Below, piece by piece: positions 20,004 to 28,530 of a DNA stretch of 64,000 bases (position 1 is its first letter; each line of letters starts with the position of its first letter). Made by a program: the position numbers and the translations under genes. Origin of the DNA: Bacteroidia bacterium (lineage in GTDB: Bacteria; Bacteroidota; Bacteroidia; Palsa-965). The notes beneath the pieces were generated by a model. That model was not told where the DNA came from. It saw only the letters and a list, made by a program, of their open reading frames with translations, and searched no databases. The stretch spans positions 37,041-101,040 of the forward strand of contig JAKLJE010000007.1 of assembly GCA_023151315.1 (NCBI GenBank), read 5' to 3'.

Positions 20004-20552
20004 CTACATCCGCTTCACCCAAATACTCGAATCCCACCAGCCTTCGTGAAACCAGTTTTCTCTGAAGTGCGCTTCATTGCGGAACTGCAGTTTTTCCAAT
20101 ACGCGTCGTGAGGCACCATGTGAAGGATCAATGTTTGCCTGCAGTGAATGCAGCTGCATTTCATTCAATGCATAATCACAGATTTTTGTGAGCACCTCAG
20201 TCATGATCCCGAGATTCCACCAGCCCGGAATCAACTCGTAACTGATTTCCGCAGTCAAATGTTGTTTGCTGATGTTTTTCAATCCCACAGTTCCGATCAT
20301 CACTTGTGCTTCGCGATGATAAATTGCCCATCGTATTCCGTTTTGCTCAGCGAACATTTTTCTCCATTGCCAGATTTGCTCTTCAGCTTCTGCAACGGAA
20401 GAATATGCCGGCGCTCCGCGAAACTCCTGCACCTTCGGATCAGAATATAATCGATGTACAAATGCACGCTCCTTCGCTGAAATCCACATCAGATTAGTAC
20501 GCTCTGTGCGGAACTCCGGAAACTCCTGCGGAAACGAAACGCTTTGCTGCAT
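20004..20552 (-). CDS. GNAT family N-acetyltransferase (RimJ/RimL-like)
   Basis: A 182-residue GNAT of the Acetyltransf_3 type. It begins with TERTNLMWISAKERAF, has IGTVGLKNISKQHLTAEISYEL as strands 3-4, WWNLGIMTEVL at the acetyl-CoA loop and NIDPSHGASRRVLEKLQF at the end, as in ribosomal-protein and broad-specificity acetyltransferases. The substrate is unknown. Single gene. A variant -7 motif, TAAATTCG, ends three bases before the start. Confidence 0.85.
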   Translation of the reverse strand: MQQSVSFPQEFPEFRTERTNLMWISAKERAFVHRLYSDPKVQEFRGAPAYSSVAEAEEQIWQWRKMFAEQNGIRWAIYHREAQVMIGTVGLKNISKQHLTAEISYELIPGWWNLGIMTEVLTKICDYALNEMQLHSLQANIDPSHGASRRVLEKLQFRNEAHFRENWFHEGWWDSSIWVKRM

Positions 20553-20629
20553 AGGCGAATTTAGTCATTGTGGCGCTTCAGGCGATAAGAATGTAACTTC
20601 TGTTTCAGTGCATAGTGACCCGAACCGAC

Positions 20630-20637
20630 TATATTTG
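20630..20637 (+). promoter_or_regulatory. Bacteroidota -7 promoter element of yeiH
   Basis: TATATTTG matches TAnnTTTG exactly and lies 14 bases before the yeiH ATG. A weak TTTC occurs near the expected -33 position. Confidence 0.55.
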
Positions 20638-20651
20638 TCGCGAAACCGAAA

Positions 20652-21605
20652 TTGATGAAATCATTCTTCGATCAGCATCCGACAGTACGCACCGTTTTAT
20701 TTGTGGTCGCGTTGATCATATGCACCACGCCTCTTTCGAGTCCGCCATTAGCCTTACTGATCGGATTGGTATTTGCACAATTCATCGGTCATCCGTTTGT
20801 TCATCTGAACTCTAAGTCAACCGGATTATTGCTGAAAGTTTCGGTTGTAGGACTCGGATTTGGAATGAACGTAACGCAAGCGATGGAAGCCGGCAAGAGC
20901 GGATTTCTATTCACGATCGGTTCCATACTCTTCACAATTCTGCTCGGGCTGTTGATTGGAAAGATTTTCGGATTGCAAAAGAAAACCACTGTGCTGGTTT
21001 CTTCCGGAACTGCCATCTGCGGAGGAAGCGCCATTGCAGCAATAGGACCGATTGTTGGTGCGAACGATAAAGAAATGTCGGTTTCACTCGGAACGATTTT
21101 CCTGCTCAATTCACTCGCCCTGATTGTATTTCCTTATATCGGTCATTACTTCGATCTGACGCAACAGCAATTCGGAGTATGGGCGGCAATTGCCATTCAC
21201 GATACAAGTTCCGTTGTAGGTGCGGCGAGTACATATGGAGAAGAAGCACTTCACATTGCAACAACTGTAAAACTTGCGCGTGCTTTGTGGATCATTCCGC
21301 TGTCGTTTGTTGTGGCCATGTTCTTCCGCAACAACGGCACCAACAAAGTAAAATTTCCTTGGTTCATTGCGTTGTTTGTAGTTGCAATGATTCTGAACTC
21401 TTACGTTACTTTCATTCAGGATTGCGGTAAAACATTATTCAGCGTTTCGAAAATCGGATTGTCCGTGACTTTGTTTCTCATCGGTGCAGGACTTTCCACT
21501 GCAGAAATCAAATCGGTTGGATGGAAACCTCTGGTGCTCGGTTTGCTGCTCTGGATTTTCATCAGCGTCGCATCATTCATTGCGATTACTTCCTTCGCAC
21601 TGTAA
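20652..21605 (+). CDS. yeiH: YeiH family putative sulfate exporter
   Basis: A 317-residue protein with about ten hydrophobic helices, the length and pattern of the YeiH/UPF0324 family. Conserved blocks seen are GLGFGMN, SSGTAICGGSAIAAIGP and AIHDTSSVVGAAS. The family is annotated as a putative sulfate exporter, but the substrate is not firmly proved. It precedes, on the same strand, the persulfide dioxygenase gene at 22244, although a gene on the other strand lies between, so a shared sulfur role is only suggested. Confidence 0.88.
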   Translation: MMKSFFDQHPTVRTVLFVVALIICTTPLSSPPLALLIGLVFAQFIGHPFVHLNSKSTGLLLKVSVVGLGFGMNVTQAMEAGKSGFLFTIGSILFTILLGLLIGKIFGLQKKTTVLVSSGTAICGGSAIAAIGPIVGANDKEMSVSLGTIFLLNSLALIVFPYIGHYFDLTQQQFGVWAAIAIHDTSSVVGAASTYGEEALHIATTVKLARALWIIPLSFVVAMFFRNNGTNKVKFPWFIALFVVAMILNSYVTFIQDCGKTLFSVSKIGLSVTLFLIGAGLSTAEIKSVGWKPLVLGLLLWIFISVASFIAITSFAL

Positions 21606-21615
21606 ACAGAAGAGT

Positions 21616-22047
21616 TTATCGCACGCCGTTAAAAATTCCGGATAGTTGCTTTATCTCCGCCTCGTGCATTCCTCCAATAACCAATTTCAAATCTGCTTTC
21701 CCACCCTTGATGCGCACATCGAGTTGTCCGCCTGAAGAAACGAAACTGAATTGCTTCACTTCAACTTTGCGCAGAAAATAACTGCGTTTCTCAGTTACAA
21801 GCTGATCTAATTCTCCGTTACGCAAACGTTCTTCAACAACAAGATAATCCTTCTCATATTTCGCATCGAAATAACTCACCGCTTTTTCCGCGATGTAAGA
21901 TTGCAATGCTCCTCTGGTATTTGGTGTTGCGGATGCATTTCCCAATTCAACGAGGTAAAGTCCCTTGTCGTTGTATTCAATGTAATATGCCTTTGCGCGG
22001 ATGATTAATCCCGGAGGTTTGTATGAACGTGGAATTACAATTTTCAT
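21616..22047 (-). CDS. Hypothetical protein
   Basis: A 143-residue soluble protein with no family I can name. It has mixed beta strands and charged helices, with AYYIEYNDKGLYLVELG near the start and a final segment GGKADLKLVIGGMHEAEI that may pack as strand and helix. It is convergent with yeiH (10 bases apart). A near -7 element TATCTTTA lies about 17 bases upstream. Confidence 0.6.
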   Translation of the reverse strand: MKIVIPRSYKPPGLIIRAKAYYIEYNDKGLYLVELGNASATPNTRGALQSYIAEKAVSYFDAKYEKDYLVVEERLRNGELDQLVTEKRSYFLRKVEVKQFSFVSSGGQLDVRIKGGKADLKLVIGGMHEAEIKQLSGIFNGVR

Positions 22048-22217
22048 ACTTGACTTTTTGTAAAGATAATTTTGTGTTCCTGATTCTTAGCATCAGATAC
22101 CAATAGAAAATCGGCGCTTACAAAGATTCCCGGCCTGATCCTGTATTCCGATCAAAATCGGACTATTTTAACTCTTTTAGGTGCAAAGTCAGAACACAGT
22201 AACAGCCTGCAACTTCT

Positions 22218-22225
22218 TATCTTTG
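22218..22225 (+). promoter_or_regulatory. Bacteroidota -7 promoter element
   Basis: TATCTTTG, an exact TAnnTTTG, lies 18 bases before ATG 22244. It decides that start against an in-frame GTG at 22181, which would place the promoter inside the gene. Confidence 0.6.
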
Positions 22226-22243
22226 CAACTCATAACGTTACCA

Positions 22244-23638
22244 ATGTACATCGAACAACTTTATACAAACTGCCTGGCAGAGGCGGCATACTGGATTGAA
22301 TCAGAAGGTGAAGCTGTGGTTATTGATCCGCTTCGCGAGACGCAACCATATATTACAAAAGCTCAGGAACGCGGAGTAAAAATCCGTTACATCTTCGAAA
22401 CGCATTTTCATGCTGATTTCGTTTCAGGACATATTGATCTTTCGAAAGCAACAGGTGCTGAAATTGTATATGGCCCCGGTGCAGAAACAAAATATCATGT
22501 GATCAACGCGAAAGACGGAGAAGAGTTCCGCATCGGGAAAATTACCATGCGTGTGCTGCACACTCCCGGACATACGCCGGAATCTGCGTGCTTCCTGCTG
22601 CTTGACGAAAACAAGAAAGAACATGCAGTCTTCACCGGTGACACGCTCTTCGTTGGAGATGTTGGTCGTCCGGATTTGCTCGACGGTAAAATGAGCAAAG
22701 AAGAACTTGCAGGAATGCTGTTTGATTCATTGCAGAACAAATTGAAGCCGCTTGCAGATGATGTTATTGTTTATCCTGCACACGGACCGGGCTCTGCCTG
22801 CGGAAAGAACATCGGCAAGGAAACGTGGTCTACTATCGGACAACAGCGCGCAACGAATTATGCGATGAAGATCACCGATCGCAAAGAGTTTATTGCTGCG
22901 GTAACGGATGGCCTGAGTGCTCCGCCACAATATTTTTTCAAGGATGCAATGATCAACAAGAACGGATACGAAAACATCGATCATGTTCTTGAAAGAAACG
23001 TCGTTGCTGTTTCGCCTCTGAAAGCGAAAGCTGCAATCGAGGAAGGCGTTCTTGTTCTCGATACACGCAACGTAAATGAATTTGAAAAAGGATTTGTTCC
23101 CGGATCAGTGTTCATCGGTCTTGACGGAACGTATGCTGTTTGGGTCGGCACATTGATTGACATCAACGCAAAGTTGCTTATCGTTGCAGAAGCCGGTCGT
23201 GAACGCGAAGCTATTCTGCGTCTGGCGCGCGTGGGTTACGAAAATGTAATCGGATATCTTGAAGGCGGTGTTGATGCATGGAAGAATGCAGGTTTGCCGA
23301 TTGATACAGTAAACTCAGTTGATGCTGATGTCTTCGCAAATGGTGTGAACGCACATGACGGTCGCGCTGTACTTGATGTGCGTCGTCCGGGAGAGTTTGA
23401 CAACGGTCACGTTGAGAACGCAGAACATGTTTGTCTGAGTAATTTTGGCAAAGCGAACGGAACAGATGCAGTTGACAAAAACAAACCGTATTACGTGCAT
23501 TGCGCCGGCGGATACCGTTCTGTGATTGCAATATCATTGCTCAAGCAGAAAGGTTACACCGATCTTGTTAACGTGAGAAAAGGCTGGGCGGAAATCCAGA
23601 AACAGGATCTTCCGAAAGTGATGCCTGCAACTGTATAA
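22244..23638 (+). CDS. MBL-fold persulfide dioxygenase with two rhodanese domains (CstB-like)
   Basis: A 464-residue three-domain protein. The metallo-beta-lactamase domain (1-250) has THFHADFVSGH (53-63), GHTPESAC, TGDTLFVGDVGRPDL and YPAHGPGS, as in persulfide dioxygenases. The first rhodanese domain (about 255-360) has VAEAGRERE where the active Cys should be, so it is a pseudo-rhodanese. The second (about 365-460) keeps the active cysteine in VHCAGGYRS (Cys420). This order is that of CstB, which oxidises low-molecular-weight persulfides to sulfite and then thiosulfate. It likely detoxifies sulfide in the cytoplasm. The gene ends next to a convergent deacetylase. Confidence 0.88.
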   Translation: MYIEQLYTNCLAEAAYWIESEGEAVVIDPLRETQPYITKAQERGVKIRYIFETHFHADFVSGHIDLSKATGAEIVYGPGAETKYHVINAKDGEEFRIGKITMRVLHTPGHTPESACFLLLDENKKEHAVFTGDTLFVGDVGRPDLLDGKMSKEELAGMLFDSLQNKLKPLADDVIVYPAHGPGSACGKNIGKETWSTIGQQRATNYAMKITDRKEFIAAVTDGLSAPPQYFFKDAMINKNGYENIDHVLERNVVAVSPLKAKAAIEEGVLVLDTRNVNEFEKGFVPGSVFIGLDGTYAVWVGTLIDINAKLLIVAEAGREREAILRLARVGYENVIGYLEGGVDAWKNAGLPIDTVNSVDADVFANGVNAHDGRAVLDVRRPGEFDNGHVENAEHVCLSNFGKANGTDAVDKNKPYYVHCAGGYRSVIAISLLKQKGYTDLVNVRKGWAEIQKQDLPKVMPATV

Positions 23639-24256
23639 TCAGAATTTCAACGCTTCAAAAGTATAACCGCGTTCCTTCTTCACATCGATGTAGCGCGGTA
23701 ATGCGTACAGCATTCTATCCTTTGCTTTTTCGCTGTCGTGAAACACAACGATTGATCCTGCGCGGGAATGCATCAATGCCAGTTCCAGACAATGTTCCGG
23801 TGCGTAGGTTTTATCAAAATCATACGTGAGCACATCCCACATAATTACTTTACATCTTCTCGACAATGTTGAGAAATGCGATCTGCGCATATGACCGTAT
23901 GGCGGTCTGAAAAGTTGCGTTGAAAAGACCGCTGAACATTCTTTAACATCACGCATATAATCACGCCAGGAAAGTTTCCAGCCATCAACGTGATGCATAG
24001 TATGATTTCCCACGCTGTGACCTTCGGCAATGATCTGCTGAAAAATCTCAGGATGTTTCTGCACATTTTCTCCCACACAGAAAAATGTTGCGCGGATGTC
24101 GTGCTGCTTTAAAACAGAAAGTGCCGCGGTGGTTACACCGGGCACTGGTCCGTCATCAAATGTGAGATAAATTTTCTTTTCGTTGCGATCCATTCTCCAC
24201 ACCGCGCCGTTGTACAAACGACGGAACAACTGCGGAGGACGAACCATCAATGGCAT
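23639..24256 (-). CDS. Polysaccharide deacetylase (NodB homology domain)
   Basis: A 205-residue carbohydrate esterase 4. TFDDGP (residues 32-37) gives the catalytic and metal Asp, GNHTMHH the metal histidines, LFRPPYGH motif 3, and VVFHDSEKA motif 5 with the last catalytic His. There is no clear signal peptide, so it may act at the cytoplasmic face, or its start may differ. It begins one base after the end of the DUF2723 gene on the same strand, so the two are probably an operon. Confidence 0.9.
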   Translation of the reverse strand: MPLMVRPPQLFRRLYNGAVWRMDRNEKKIYLTFDDGPVPGVTTAALSVLKQHDIRATFFCVGENVQKHPEIFQQIIAEGHSVGNHTMHHVDGWKLSWRDYMRDVKECSAVFSTQLFRPPYGHMRRSHFSTLSRRCKVIMWDVLTYDFDKTYAPEHCLELALMHSRAGSIVVFHDSEKAKDRMLYALPRYIDVKKERGYTFEALKF

Positions 24257-24257
24257 A

Positions 24258-27200
24258 CTACTGGGCTGGAGCTTTCGGTTTGGTAGAATCGCTCATTGCT
24301 TCCATTGCTTTACGCAATGAATCCATATTCATCGGAGGCGGAGCATTCATTGGCATTGGAGGTCCGTTTAGACGCTGTCCGAGACCCATTGGTGTAAGTT
24401 TGCCTTTAAATTCATCTGCAAGTTCGTTCTGTCCGAATGTCATTGCATACTGTGCCAGCATTTCGAGTGCAGATCCGAGTCGTCCGAGATCCTGTTCAAA
24501 CGCAGCCATGCTCTTCGTTTCACGTCCTACTTTGGAGTAGTACTTGTACTCCTCTGCACACACATTGAAGAGTTCGCGTGAAAGCTTATTCGCTTTCTCA
24601 ATTGAACCGGCTTTGTAATAACCTTCAACGGCATAAACCATTGCAGGCTCAAGCGGAGCGATATTCGCCGGCATAACAGTCTGCATACGATCCAATACTT
24701 CCACAGATTGAGTAGACTTTCCTTCGTCATTCAGCAACTTAGCGAGAGACATCATTTGTAAACGCTGGTTTGTTGTAAAGCGAAGGTTGTTTTCGTCCAT
24801 GTACACTTGTGCGCCCGGAACATCGAGCCCGCCCCAACGGAACTTCTTCATGATATTCTCATACATCAATGCAGTATTGCATCCAACTTCTTCACCGAAG
24901 ATGCCACGCTTGTTGGCTTTCATAGGAACCAAACGGTATGCAAGACCTTCGAGGTTGAACCACTCGTCAAGATTCAGATAAGAATCGCCACCTGCAGTAA
25001 CTGCGAAGTAAACAGGACGTTCCCAATTGAACGAAGCAAGGAGATCGAGGATCATGAGATCCGCTTTCAGGAGATAACCTTTGTTGATGGTCCACTCTAC
25101 ACGATCAGCGATCAGACTGTCAGGCGTATTCGCAGGAACAGTTCCGTTTGCCTTTACGAGAGCCTTGTTCACAGGAATGTAAACACGGTTTGTAGGAAGC
25201 ACGTATGTTGTATCCATGTATGAATCGCCGTTGTCATCTTCATTCGGACGGACACGTGTTGTTTTCGGATCGTTCTTAATGATCAAATCCATCAACTCAC
25301 GCGCGCTCATTGCGCCTACTGTTGCTGCGCCTTCGCGATCGATGAACACCTGATCGCAATTGCTGCCGCGATATTTTGCACGAGGCAATGAGAACGGAAC
25401 GCGATCTGAATCGTACGCTTTACGCGCAGCCTGATCGATATACCAATCTGTATTGAGGAGGCTCAGATTGAGAACGCGAACATCGGTTCTGTAACCTTCA
25501 ACTTCCTGTTCGTACCACAACGGGAATGTATCGTTATCTCCGTTTGTGAAGAGAACTGCATTTTTAGCGCAAGTAGCAAGATAATTTCCTGCGTAATCGC
25601 GAGCTGTGAAGCGGTTCGATCGGTTGTGATCATCCCAACCTTCCGAAGCCATGAGATAAGGTGCAACAGCACAGAGTAGTGTTCCGAGTACTACAGCAAC
25701 GTTTTTACCCATTGCTTCGTTGCGATCGCCAACAACTTTGATCAGACCAAGCATAGGTGACTGTGATGCGACCAATGCCGCAGAGCTGTCTTTTCTTCCA
25801 ACGAAACTGCGCAGGAAGTGAATCACTGCAAATGCACCGAGTCCAATCCAGATTGCATACGCGTAGAATGAACCTGCATATGCATAGTCACGTTCACGTG
25901 GCTGCAACGGATACTGGTTCAGATAAATTACGATAGCAAGTCCTGTGAACATGAACATCAGGAAAACCACAAGCGCATTTTTCCAGTCGCGCATGAAGTG
26001 GAAAATCAACCCAATAAAGCCGAGAAGGAATGGCAGATAGAAGAACTTATTGTTAGCAGGATTATCGCGCAAACGCGGAGGTGCTTCGTCAAGATTTACA
26101 TCTGAAAATGCTTTGATTCCACTCTGCCAATGTCCGTCCAAAGGATTGCTTCCGTGTCCCTGAATATCATTCTGACGACCTGCGAAGTTCCACCAGAAGT
26201 AACGCATGTACATCCACTGCACCTGATAATTCCAGAAGTACGTAAGGTTAGCCCACATTGTAGGTTTCTTGAATGTTTCCACCTGGCCGGTTTGCGGGTT
26301 ACGCAATTTCACTTTCGTGTGGTTCTTCGCAACATTACCCCATTCTTCATAAGGACCAACGTGACTGCGCTGGTTGTTCTCCCACATACGAGGGAAAATG
26401 GTGCTCATTTCGCCTGCGAAGTTGTATTTGCTTTGCTTGCGTGCATCCACGATCACGTATTCTCCAAGTTGCTCGTCGAGCGCGTAAACCGGAGTTCCGT
26501 CGTCAGCGTAATTGTCAGCATCGAGTGGAGCGTTGTAATAAGGTCCGTACGCAATCGGCCAATCACCATACTGTTCACGGTTGAGGTAAGAGAGCAAGCT
26601 GATCGCGTTTTCCGGGTTGTTTTCATCCATTGGCGTATTTGCCTGTGAACGGATTACGAGAACGAAGAATGTTGAGTAGCCGATCATCAGAACTGAGAAT
26701 GACAAAAGAATTGTATTCAGCAACTGACGATTATTGCGGTAGTAATACACCAGGTAAGTAAGACCAACTCCGGTGATGATTGTCATTACTACTTTCCCGT
26801 AAGCGAATGCAGCAAAAATTGCGAGTGCAAAGAATAATCCGAGTACGTAAGTGAAACGTTTGAAGAGTTTCTCTCCGCCTTTGTTAGTGTACATGAATCC
26901 GGTCACGATCACTGCAATGAGCAGAAGGAAGTAAATCACTGAACCGCCATTCGGCATCAATCCCATTCCGTTAACGAAGAACAATTCGTAATTCGCTGCT
27001 GCCTGAACAACACCCGGAATGATTCCGTTCTGTATAACGCCGAGCAAACCAACTGCAATAAGTCCTGCGATGATGAGTCCTTTTCTTGTCGGAGTAAATT
27101 TCTTGAAGTAAACAATCATTACGATTGCCGGAATTGCAAGGAGGTTAAGAAGGTGGACACCAACTGAAAGTCCCATCATGTATGCGATGAATACAATCCA

Positions 27201-27740
27201 TTTGTCAGACTTCTCTGAATCATCCGCATCCCATTTGAGAATTGCCCAGAAAACGAGAGCTGTGAAGAATGAAGACATTGCGTAAACCTCGCCTTCAACA
27301 GCGGAGAACCAGAAAGAATCAGAGAAAGTATAAGCTAATGAACCGATGATTGCCGCAGCAAATACACCGAAAACGCTGGACTGAGAGATATTATCTACGT
27401 GATCAACTTTATCAACTGCTTTCGCCAGTTTACGTCCGAGCATTGTGAGTGTCCAGAACATAAAGAGGATGGTAAATGCGCTGGCCAGAGCAGACATTAC
27501 GTTGATCATCATTGCTACCTGAGACGGATCTCCGGCAAAAAGAGAGAAGAAACGGCCCAACAGGAGGAACGTAGGAGCTCCCGGCGGGTGACCTACCTCC
27601 AATTTGTAGCTGCAGGCGATGTATTCGCCGCAGTCCCAGAAACTTGTGGTCGGTTCAATAGTTGAGATGTATGTGAAAGCCGCAATTGCGAACACAATCC
27701 ACCCTAAAACGTTGTTAAGCAGTTTATAACGAGATGCCAT
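24258..27740 (-). CDS. DUF2723 family large membrane protein (putative glycosyltransferase-like)
   Basis: A 1160-residue protein. The N-terminal half has a dozen or more hydrophobic helices and begins with the family signature TISTIEPTTSFWDCGEYIACSYK in outline: WDCGEYIA and VGHPPGAPTFLLLGR are clear. This is the acidic first-loop region shared with GT-C protein O-mannosyltransferases. After the membrane part come periplasmic segments (TNGDNDTFPLWYEQ) and a helical C-terminus that may form TPR-like repeats, then a Pro-rich tail. DUF2723 proteins are common and long in Bacteroidota and may glycosylate exported proteins; that is inference. A -7-like TATCTTCG lies about 30 bases upstream. Confidence 0.88.
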   Translation of the reverse strand: MASRYKLLNNVLGWIVFAIAAFTYISTIEPTTSFWDCGEYIACSYKLEVGHPPGAPTFLLLGRFFSLFAGDPSQVAMMINVMSALASAFTILFMFWTLTMLGRKLAKAVDKVDHVDNISQSSVFGVFAAAIIGSLAYTFSDSFWFSAVEGEVYAMSSFFTALVFWAILKWDADDSEKSDKWIVFIAYMMGLSVGVHLLNLLAIPAIVMIVYFKKFTPTRKGLIIAGLIAVGLLGVIQNGIIPGVVQAAANYELFFVNGMGLMPNGGSVIYFLLLIAVIVTGFMYTNKGGEKLFKRFTYVLGLFFALAIFAAFAYGKVVMTIITGVGLTYLVYYYRNNRQLLNTILLSFSVLMIGYSTFFVLVIRSQANTPMDENNPENAISLLSYLNREQYGDWPIAYGPYYNAPLDADNYADDGTPVYALDEQLGEYVIVDARKQSKYNFAGEMSTIFPRMWENNQRSHVGPYEEWGNVAKNHTKVKLRNPQTGQVETFKKPTMWANLTYFWNYQVQWMYMRYFWWNFAGRQNDIQGHGSNPLDGHWQSGIKAFSDVNLDEAPPRLRDNPANNKFFYLPFLLGFIGLIFHFMRDWKNALVVFLMFMFTGLAIVIYLNQYPLQPRERDYAYAGSFYAYAIWIGLGAFAVIHFLRSFVGRKDSSAALVASQSPMLGLIKVVGDRNEAMGKNVAVVLGTLLCAVAPYLMASEGWDDHNRSNRFTARDYAGNYLATCAKNAVLFTNGDNDTFPLWYEQEVEGYRTDVRVLNLSLLNTDWYIDQAARKAYDSDRVPFSLPRAKYRGSNCDQVFIDREGAATVGAMSARELMDLIIKNDPKTTRVRPNEDDNGDSYMDTTYVLPTNRVYIPVNKALVKANGTVPANTPDSLIADRVEWTINKGYLLKADLMILDLLASFNWERPVYFAVTAGGDSYLNLDEWFNLEGLAYRLVPMKANKRGIFGEEVGCNTALMYENIMKKFRWGGLDVPGAQVYMDENNLRFTTNQRLQMMSLAKLLNDEGKSTQSVEVLDRMQTVMPANIAPLEPAMVYAVEGYYKAGSIEKANKLSRELFNVCAEEYKYYSKVGRETKSMAAFEQDLGRLGSALEMLAQYAMTFGQNELADEFKGKLTPMGLGQRLNGPPMPMNAPPPMNMDSLRKAMEAMSDSTKPKAPAQ

Positions 27741-27829
27741 GAGGTTGGTTAAATTTCAATGGTTTGCCGGCGAAGATAGGGAATCTGCCCCTTTTAAATT
27801 CGTTAATTTTCGTGTTTAGAGCTCAAAAA

Positions 27830-27860
27830 TTTGTGAAAAATAAGATTGTTGTTATTTTTG
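27830..27860 (+). promoter_or_regulatory. tRNA-Gln promoter, near-consensus
   Basis: TTTG at 27830-27833, a spacer of exactly 19 bases and TATTTTTG at 27853-27860. The tRNA begins 10 bases later, so the primary transcript has only a few extra 5' bases. Confidence 0.75.
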
Positions 27861-27870
27861 CACCCCTTAT

Positions 27871-27941
27871 TGCCCGATCGTCTAATGGCAGGACTTCAGA
27901 TTTTGGTTCTGACTGTGTTGGTTCGAATCCAGCTCGGGCAA
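27871..27941 (+). tRNA. tRNA-Gln (anticodon TTG)
   Basis: A complete cloverleaf can be folded. The acceptor stem is TGCCCGA (27871-27877) with TCGGGCA (27934-27940). The D stem is GTC/GAC. The anticodon stem is TCAGA/TCTGA around loop TTTTGGT, with anticodon TTG at 27903-27905 (reads CAA). The T stem is GTTGG/CCAGC around TTCGAAT. The discriminator is A; CCA is not encoded, so it must be added afterwards. Confidence 0.93.
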
Positions 27942-27950
27942 CAGTAAAAG

Positions 27951-27980
27951 AATCCGCTCCCACAGGGCGGATTTTTTATT
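27951..27980 (+). terminator. Intrinsic terminator after tRNA-Gln
   Basis: AATCCGC (27951-27957) pairs with GCGGATT (27967-27973), followed by a T-rich run. It lies ten bases after the tRNA 3' end. Confidence 0.8.
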
Positions 27981-28117
27981 GTGCAGTCAGGAGTTAACTC
28001 CTGACTGCACCCGGGAAACTTCTGGCAGCGCCCTTGATTCCATCCCTCACGTAGCGGTAAAGCGGACTGTTTCTGTCAGGAGTTAACTATTGACTGCACC
28101 CGGGAAACTCCTGACAG
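27981..28117. repeat. Palindromic repeat cluster, GTCAGGAGTT family, copy 1
   Basis: 27981-28010 is a perfect 30-base palindrome centred on GTTAAC, with arms GTGCAGTCAGGAGTT. A second unit has arms CTGTCAGGAGTT (28073-28084) and its complement (28106-28117) with a 21-base loop. The phrase GCACCCGGGAAACT occurs at 28007 and again at 28096. The same core recurs at 37557-37665. It lies between tRNA-Gln and panD and holds no gene. Confidence 0.8.
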
Positions 28118-28157
28118 CTCGATCTCCAGATACCTCCCGTAACTCCCAACACTTCAT

Positions 28158-28165
28158 TACCTTTG
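28158..28165 (+). promoter_or_regulatory. panD -7 element in leaderless position
   Basis: TACCTTTG matches TAnnTTTG and ends six bases before ATG 28172. With transcription starting four to seven bases after the element, the message would have almost no leader. Confidence 0.6.
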
Positions 28166-28171
28166 TCCGCT

Positions 28172-28528
28172 ATGATAATTCAGGTGATGAAGTCGAAAAT
28201 CCATCGTGTTCGGGTAACCGAGGCGAATCTGGATTATATCGGCAGTGTAACAATTGATGAAAATCTCATGGACGCTGCCAATCTTATTGAGAATGAGCAG
28301 GTGCATGTTTTCAACTACCGCAACGGAGAACGCATCATTACATATGTAATTAAAGGAGAACGTGGAAGCGGTGTAATCTGCCTGAACGGTCCGGCCGCGC
28401 TTAAATTTTCTGAGGGTGATGAAGCGATCATCGTTTCTTACGCTGATATGGAATTTGAAGCCGCGAAGAAATTCAAGCCTTCGGTTATTTTCCCGGATTC
28501 GAAAAACAAGAATACACTCAACCGATAA
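28172..28528 (+). CDS. panD: Aspartate 1-decarboxylase
   Basis: A 118-residue proenzyme of usual length. [18 protein letters not shown] fits the family start, so ATG 28172 is chosen over the in-frame TTG at 28163 and ATG at 28187. The self-cleavage site is Gly24-Ser25 in YIGSVTID, which yields the pyruvoyl cofactor; Lys9 and Tyr22 are kept. It makes beta-alanine from aspartate for pantothenate and coenzyme A. The next gene starts two bases after the stop. Confidence 0.96.
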   Translation: MIIQVMKSKIHRVRVTEANLDYIGSVTIDENLMDAANLIENEQVHVFNYRNGERIITYVIKGERGSGVICLNGPAALKFSEGDEAIIVSYADMEFEAAKKFKPSVIFPDSKNKNTLNR

Positions 28529-28530
28529 GC

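Noticed and set aside
26130-26648. A 172-codon plus-strand frame inside the DUF2723 gene
   Set aside because: It is antisense to a clear conserved gene, has no promoter and its product has no recognisable features.
27764-27997. A 77-codon frame across the tRNA-Gln region
   Set aside because: It runs through the promoter, tRNA and terminator, all of which are better supported.
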